Positions 29,527 through 33,888 of a stretch of 33,888 bases of DNA are shown here, one piece after another. Below the pieces are notes generated by a model. The model had not been told where the DNA came from and searched no databases. It saw only the letters and a list, made by a program, of their open reading frames with translations. The position numbers were made by a program, and so were the translations under genes. The first letter of the stretch is position 1. Each line of letters starts with the position of its first letter. Origin of the DNA: Acetobacteraceae bacterium (GTDB taxonomy: Bacteria; Pseudomonadota; Alphaproteobacteria; Acetobacterales; Acetobacteraceae); contig JAIYDS010000017.1 in the NCBI GenBank assembly GCA_027487385.1, positions 1-33,888 of the forward strand. The letters run 5' to 3'.

Positions 29527-29913
29527 TCAGTTCCGCACGCGCGTCGAAGTCCGGCGCAGATCATAGACGATCTGGCATTGGCCGCGGCCGGGATGGCTGC
29601 CGGTGAAGCGACGCGCATTGTTCGCCCCCTCGAAGATCTGCCCCGTGCCCGGGCCGAAGGTGCCAAAGCGCGGCAGCGTCACCGCGCCATTCGCCCCCAC
29701 CGTCGCCTCCAGCGGCGGATCGCCCGGCAGGCTGGTGATTTCGAGGCGGTTGCCGCGCAGCACGGCGGTGACGCGCGTCTGGCCGGAACGGCCGGTGGTC
29801 TGGCATTCCTGCTGGCGGATGCCCTCATAAATGCCGTCATGCGGGCTGGTGCGCTGGGCCGCCGCCGGCAGCGCGAGGGAGGTGATCAGCAAGGCCAGCC
29901 AAAGACGTCGCAT
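29527..29913 (-). CDS. secreted hypothetical protein
   Basis: This 128-aa protein has a clear signal peptide (MRRLWLALLITSLALPAAAQ, with AAA-Q cleavage around residue 19). The mature part contains 'YEGIRQQECQTTGRSGQTRV' and 'RGQCQIVYDLRRTS', with two Cys that may pair. It reads like a small beta-rich periplasmic protein. The gene lies directly after parC (4 bp), so it may be co-transcribed. I do not recognise a named family. Confidence 0.8.
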   Translation of the reverse strand: MRRLWLALLITSLALPAAAQRTSPHDGIYEGIRQQECQTTGRSGQTRVTAVLRGNRLEITSLPGDPPLEATVGANGAVTLPRFGTFGPGTGQIFEGANNARRFTGSHPGRGQCQIVYDLRRTSTRVRN

Positions 29914-29916
29914 GAT

Positions 29917-32145
29917 TCAACTTCCGAAGCGGTTCGTGCGCGGGAACCCATTGGGCGGCGCCTTTCCGGCCCCGGCCCGATTGCCGCGCCAGGTGGTGAG
30001 GTCCGGCTCGACCCGCATCCGGTCGCCCAGGCGCCAGCTCAGGCCCTCGGCGCGCAGGAATACCTTGGCATCGGCCAGGCCGCCATCCTTGTAGGATTGC
30101 AGCTGCACGCCGCGGCCGCGCGTCATCACCGGCAATTGCTCAATGGGGAAGACCAGCAGCTTGCGGTTCTCCCCCAGCACGGCGACGTGATCGCCCTCGG
30201 CCGGGATGCAGAGCACGGCGCGGGTCGCCCCCTCCAGCACGAGGATCTGCTTGCCGGTGCGCTTCTCGGCCAGCAATTCGCTGCCCTCGACCAGGAAGCC
30301 CTTGCCATCGGCGGCCGCCACCAGAAAACGTGCCCCTTCGGCGGGCAGGAACATGGCCAGCACGCCATCCTCATTGGGCAGGTCCAGCATCAGGCGCACG
30401 GGCTGCCCATCGCCGCGGCCGCGCGGCAGCGTGTCGGCCCGCAGCGTATAGGCCTTGCCATTGCTGCTGAAGAGCACGAGGCGGTCGGTGCTTTGGGCGT
30501 GCAGGCGGAAGGCCAGCTGGTCGCCCTCCTTGAAGCGCAGCTCCGCATCCTCGGCCAAATGGCCCTTCAGCGCGCGGATCCAGCCCTTCTCGGAGAGCAC
30601 GATGGTCAGCGGCTCGCGCTCGATGAAGGCACTTTCATCCACCACCACCGCTGGCAGGCCGGTGCCGATGGCGGTGCGGCGGCTGCCAAGCGCGCCCTCG
30701 CCGAACTTCTTCCGCGTCTCCTCGATCTCGGCGGCGATGGCGGCCCAGCGCTTGCCCTCGGAAGCAAGCAGCGCCTGCAAGCCCTTCTGTTCCTTCACGA
30801 GCTTCGCGTGCTCGCGCTTGATCTCCATCTCCTCCAGCCGGCGCAGCGCGCGCAGCCGCATGTTGAGGATGGCTTCCGCCTGCACTTCCGTGAGGCCGAA
30901 GGCCGCCATCAGCTTGGGGCGAGGCTCATCCTCGGTGCGGATGATGCGGATCACCTCATCCAGGTTGAGATAGGCGATGAGGTAGCCGTCCAGCACCTCC
31001 AGCCGGCGCGCGATGGCGGCCAGGCGATGGTTGGTCCGGCGCAGCAGCACCACATGGCGGTGGTCCAGCCAGGCGCGCAAAGCCTCGCGCAGGGACATGA
31101 CGCGCGGCGTGCGGTCGGCATCCAGCACGTTCATGTTCAGGCTGAAGCGGCTTTCCAGCTGCGTCGCGCGGAACAGCGTCTCCATCAGCACGGCGGGGTC
31201 CACCGTGCGGTTGCGCGGCTCCAGCACCAGGCGGACATTCTCGGTGCTCTCATCGCGCACATCGGCCAGCAGCGGGAGCTTCTTTTCCTCCAGCAGCAGC
31301 GCGATCTGCTCGATCAGCTTGGATTTCTGCACCTGATAGGGGATTTCGGTGATCAGGATGGTCCAGGCGCCGCCCTTGGCCTTTTCCACTTCCCATTTCG
31401 CGCGCAGGCGGAAGCCGCCGCGGCCCGTCGCATAGGCTTCCGCGATGCTTTCGGCGCTTTCCACCAGCACGCCGCCGGTCGGGAAATCCGGGCCGGGCAC
31501 ATGGGTCAGCAATTCGGCGTGGCTGATCTCGGGGTTGGCGATGAGTGCGAGGGCCGCGCCACACAGCTCGCCCGCATTGTGCGGCGGGATGCTGGTGGCC
31601 ATGCCGACGGCGATGCCCGTCGCGCCATTGGCCAGCAGGTTGGGGAAAGCCGCCGGCAGCACCACCGGCTCGCGATCCTCGCCATCATAGGTGGCGCGGA
31701 AATCCACCGTGTCCTCGTCAATGCCCTGCAACAGGGCTTGCGCCACCTCGGTGAGCCGCGCCTCGGTGTAGCGCATGGCGGCCGCGTTATCGCCGTCGAT
31801 ATTGCCGAAGTTGCCCTGGCCTTCGACGAGGGTGTAGCGCGCGGCGAATTCCTGCGCCTGACGCACCAGCGCGTCATAGATCGAGGCATCGCCATGCGGG
31901 TGATACTTGCCCATCACATCGCCCACGATGCGCGCGCATTTCTTGAAGCCCGAATCGGGATCGAGCTTCAGCTGGTGCATGGCCCAGAGCAGGCGGCGAT
32001 GCACGGGCTTCAGCCCATCGCGCACATCCGGCAGGGAGCGCGCCATGATGGTGGACATGGCATAGGCCAGGTAGCGCTCGCTCAGCGCCTCGCCCAGCCG
32101 CGTGTCGCGGATTTCGCCGCCTTCCTTCAGCCCATCACTCGCCAT
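29917..32145 (-). CDS. parC: DNA topoisomerase IV subunit A
   Basis: The product of 742 aa is ParC. '[28 protein letters not shown]' opens the breakage domain, '[15 protein letters not shown]' is the DNA-gate region, and Tyr at about residue 126 in '[10 protein letters not shown]' is the catalytic tyrosine. The C-terminal half holds beta-pinwheel-like repeats ([51 protein letters not shown]). It decatenates daughter chromosomes with ParE. Two stop-free codons upstream begin with GTG, but ATG 32145 is the better start. ParC is far from gyrA-type 'QRRGGKG' GyrA box. Confidence 0.95.
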   Translation of the reverse strand: MASDGLKEGGEIRDTRLGEALSERYLAYAMSTIMARSLPDVRDGLKPVHRRLLWAMHQLKLDPDSGFKKCARIVGDVMGKYHPHGDASIYDALVRQAQEFAARYTLVEGQGNFGNIDGDNAAAMRYTEARLTEVAQALLQGIDEDTVDFRATYDGEDREPVVLPAAFPNLLANGATGIAVGMATSIPPHNAGELCGAALALIANPEISHAELLTHVPGPDFPTGGVLVESAESIAEAYATGRGGFRLRAKWEVEKAKGGAWTILITEIPYQVQKSKLIEQIALLLEEKKLPLLADVRDESTENVRLVLEPRNRTVDPAVLMETLFRATQLESRFSLNMNVLDADRTPRVMSLREALRAWLDHRHVVLLRRTNHRLAAIARRLEVLDGYLIAYLNLDEVIRIIRTEDEPRPKLMAAFGLTEVQAEAILNMRLRALRRLEEMEIKREHAKLVKEQKGLQALLASEGKRWAAIAAEIEETRKKFGEGALGSRRTAIGTGLPAVVVDESAFIEREPLTIVLSEKGWIRALKGHLAEDAELRFKEGDQLAFRLHAQSTDRLVLFSSNGKAYTLRADTLPRGRGDGQPVRLMLDLPNEDGVLAMFLPAEGARFLVAAADGKGFLVEGSELLAEKRTGKQILVLEGATRAVLCIPAEGDHVAVLGENRKLLVFPIEQLPVMTRGRGVQLQSYKDGGLADAKVFLRAEGLSWRLGDRMRVEPDLTTWRGNRAGAGKAPPNGFPRTNRFGS

Positions 32146-32163
32146 TGGCACCCGGTCCCGTCA

Positions 32164-32889
32164 TCAAGCCAGCCGGTCCTGCAGCCGCTCCCGCGCCGGG
32201 GGCAAGGGGCGGTGCTGCAGCCCGAAGGCATCCCGGGTGAGGAAGAAGCCTGTCACGCGGAGTCCCGCAAGCCATTCCTGCACATCGGAGGGCTGCGTGG
32301 CATCCCGCAGGAAGGCCGGCAGGGGCAAGAGGCGCTCGGCATAGGGTGCCCCCGCCTCCGCACTCACCGCCCGGCCGGATTTGGGGGAGACATAGGCGAG
32401 GTTCTCCGTGGCGCCGGTGGCGGCGCAGGCGGTGAGGTCCAGGCCATAGCCCAGCTCGGCCAGCAGGGTCGCTTCCCAATGGACCAGCAGCGGAAGGGCG
32501 TGCTCGGGGCCGCGTGCCAGGGCGGCGATCACGCCGACCAGGCCGTGGAAGCTGGCGGGATGAGCGATGCGCTCCGGCAGGGCGCCCTCGGCCACGGCGC
32601 AGGCCGAGGTCAGGACGGAAAGGGCCAGCGCGTCATCCAGGGCGAGCGAGGCCGCGGCGTGCACCATCTCGCCGGAGAGGCTGCCGAGTTGGTCCGCGAG
32701 GCGGGCGACCCAGCGGGCCTCGATGAGATTGCCGGGCTGCCAGAGGGCGGCCTGGGTGCGCGAGGCGCCGCCTTTGGCGAGGCCGGCGTGGCGGCCCATG
32801 GCCTCGGTCAGCACGGTGACCACGGCGCCGCCTTCGCCATGCGGGCGGGTGGCGAGGACGATGGCGGGGGCGTTCCATTCGAGGGACAT
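32164..32889 (-). CDS. recO: DNA repair protein RecO
   Basis: The 241-aa product begins MSLEWNAPAIVLATRPHGEGGAVVTVLTEAMGR in family style, an OB fold for ssDNA and SSB binding. It continues with 'QPGNLIEARWVARLADQLG' and a helical domain with 'LLVHWEATLLAELGYGLDLTACAATG'. RecO loads RecA with RecR on SSB-coated gaps. It lies between parC (12 bp downstream) and a lower-GC accessory gene. In many bacteria recO follows era directly. Confidence 0.95.
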   Translation of the reverse strand: MSLEWNAPAIVLATRPHGEGGAVVTVLTEAMGRHAGLAKGGASRTQAALWQPGNLIEARWVARLADQLGSLSGEMVHAAASLALDDALALSVLTSACAVAEGALPERIAHPASFHGLVGVIAALARGPEHALPLLVHWEATLLAELGYGLDLTACAATGATENLAYVSPKSGRAVSAEAGAPYAERLLPLPAFLRDATQPSDVQEWLAGLRVTGFFLTRDAFGLQHRPLPPARERLQDRLA

Positions 32890-32926
32890 GAAACGTATTT
32901 CCTATCCACTCGTCACGGGGCTGCTG

Positions 32927-33589
32927 TCAGGCTGCGTTCCTTGCAACCCATTCGACCAGTTCCACGGGTGAAGCAGTCGCCCCGTCGCCGCCAGCCGCCT
33001 TTATGTCTGCCGCGTGCTGCTTTGCTCTGTGCCCCGTCGTATAAATCAAAAATGGCTGAACAGAACCACGCCCCCGCAGCTGCTTTAGCAGATCAATTCC
33101 AGCATTTGAATTGCTCTTCCCACCCTCGACTCGGCCCATATCAGACACAATGACGCGTATGCCAGGCCGATTTTCGGCAATATATAAACCTTCTTCCGTA
33201 GATTTTGCAATTACGACTTCAATACCACGCCGCTGCAGCTGATCAACCTCCCATGCGTTGTTTTCAGGGTTGTCGTCCACCCACAACATCGATATCGACG
33301 GAATTGGTTGGTGCTGCGCAAAAGTGGCATCTGCCGGAACCATTGGCGCGTCCGAAGCTGCTACAAGCTTGCGCAGTTCAATTACCTGATTTTGTAAATC
33401 TGCAATTTGCGCACTGAACTGTTCAGCTGTTGACTGAACCGTCAACTCTTGTCCGGCTATCTTTAGAGTAAAGCTCCTGCTTTCTAGAATTTTAGTCAAT
33501 ATCGGAAATAAACGCCACAAAACAATTCCTGCCCCTATCGACCACAGGAGCGGTATAAGCGTGGATACTAACTTGGAAAAATCATCCAT
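32927..33589 (-). CDS. membrane-anchored receiver-domain protein (accessory)
   Basis: The 220-aa product has one N-terminal membrane helix (about residues 8-30), a coiled-coil-like stretch (STAEQFSAQIADLQNQVIELRKLV, about 53-76), and a CheY-like receiver domain at about 100-218. Asp105/Asp106 (WVDDNPEN), phosphate-accepting Asp150 (IVSDMG) and Thr184/185 (IYTTGH) are present. The usual Lys before Pro in the last loop is Ser (ASPVEL, about 207). Codon use is more AT-rich than in recO, parC and era. No output domain follows. I do not know its partner. A sensing or defence-linked role is speculative. Confidence 0.8.
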   Translation of the reverse strand: MDDFSKLVSTLIPLLWSIGAGIVLWRLFPILTKILESRSFTLKIAGQELTVQSTAEQFSAQIADLQNQVIELRKLVAASDAPMVPADATFAQHQPIPSISMLWVDDNPENNAWEVDQLQRRGIEVVIAKSTEEGLYIAENRPGIRVIVSDMGRVEGGKSNSNAGIDLLKQLRGRGSVQPFLIYTTGHRAKQHAADIKAAGGDGATASPVELVEWVARNAA

Positions 33590-33642
33590 TGAGTGGCCTC
33601 CGCTGTACGGTTCGGCTGTTTTTGTACGCTTATAACGCAGAC

Positions 33643-33888
33643 TTACCCCTCATCCTCCAGCCCCAACGCCCGGATCCGCCCGCTCTCCTCATCCCAACCC
33701 GGCCGTTCCTTCACGTTCAGGAACAAATGAATCGGCCGTTCCAGCAGCGCCGTCAGCTCCAGCCGCGCACGCCGCCCGATCTCCTTGATCCGCGCGCCCC
33801 CCTCGCCGATCAGGATGGCCTTCTGCGTGGCCCGCGCGATGTAGATGGTGCAATCCACCCGCGCGCTGCCATCCGGCCGCTCGGTCCA
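33643..33888 (-). CDS. era: GTPase Era, C-terminal part (continues beyond window)
   Basis: The frame is open from the right edge to the stop at 33643 (81 residues). 'WTERPDGSARVDCTIYIARATQKAILIGEGGARIKEIG' split across the KH domain matches Era, whose KH domain binds the 3' end of 16S rRNA during 30S assembly. The GxxG loop is GEGG. The GTPase part lies outside the window. The C-terminal 'FLNVKERPGWDEESGRIRALGL' is typical of Era. Confidence 0.93.
   Translation of the reverse strand, partial: WTERPDGSARVDCTIYIARATQKAILIGEGGARIKEIGRRARLELTALLERPIHLFLNVKERPGWDEESGRIRALGLEDEG

Noticed and set aside
29086..33153. Very long plus-strand open frame of about 1355 codons
   Set aside because: It runs antisense through parC, recO and other clear genes and has shadow composition (His, Gln, Gly, Arg).
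1..33888. tRNA or rRNA genes
   Set aside because: I saw no T-loop (GGTTCGAATCC) with acceptor pairing and no rRNA-like stretches.

Overview
The window is a high-GC, alphaproteobacterial-type chromosome segment. Gene families and codon style suggest Acetobacteraceae (Roseomonas-like), which is an inference. About 29 kb of it is a Mu-like transposable prophage, and the rest is host DNA. The prophage runs right to left, mostly on the minus strand. It follows the Mu gene order closely: repressor, Ner, MuA, MuB, Gam, GemA, Mor/C-like activator, lysis, gp25-gp29, F, G, I, decoration, major head, gp36-gp38, sheath, tube, assembly chaperone and tape measure. The left edge of the window cuts the tape measure gene, so the baseplate genes and the other prophage end lie outside.

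Early region (about 28.8 to 17.4 kb). A divergent S24-type repressor (plus) and Ner (minus) flank a control region rich in dyads. A tightly overlapped operon follows: ParB-like protein, an acyl-carrier-like protein, a 44-aa membrane peptide, the DDE transposase MuA, the AAA+ protein MuB, a DnaA-domain-IV-like protein, Gam, a GapR homologue, a pair of small paralogues, a double-HTH protein, a replication protein with a DnaA-domain-I-like C-terminus, GemA and small unknown genes. Two short genes lie antisense to this flow (25.8-26.1 kb and 16.7-17.4 kb).

Middle and lysis region (about 16.5 to 13.8 kb). A RhuM-like DNA-binding protein, a small ORF and a Mor/C-family activator precede the lysis cassette. 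The cassette holds a lysozyme-like endolysin, a 73-aa protein with the signature of the Acb2/Tad1 cyclic-nucleotide sponges (anti-CBASS/anti-Thoeris), and a holin-like protein. Two dyad families look like the control circuit. AAGGGTGTC-N10-GACACCCTT occurs inside the RhuM-like gene and just before the Mor-like gene. A 26-bp block containing GCCTGC-N4-GCAGGC occurs once before the lysis genes and once before gene I, matching the places of Plys and PI in Mu.

Head and tail region (about 13.8 kb to 1). The Mu morphogenesis genes are in order. Highlights are a PBECR-like nuclease domain at the end of the F-like protein, a 23-aa membrane ORF wedged between the small and large terminase genes, and a GGGTTTC slippery heptamer for a -1 frameshift in the tail assembly chaperone gene.

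Host part (about 29.0 to 33.9 kb). A transposase-like DUF4096-type gene has lost its 5' end, apparently to the prophage. Then come a small secreted protein, parC, recO, a lower-GC membrane-anchored receiver-domain protein inserted between recO and era, and the 3' part of era.
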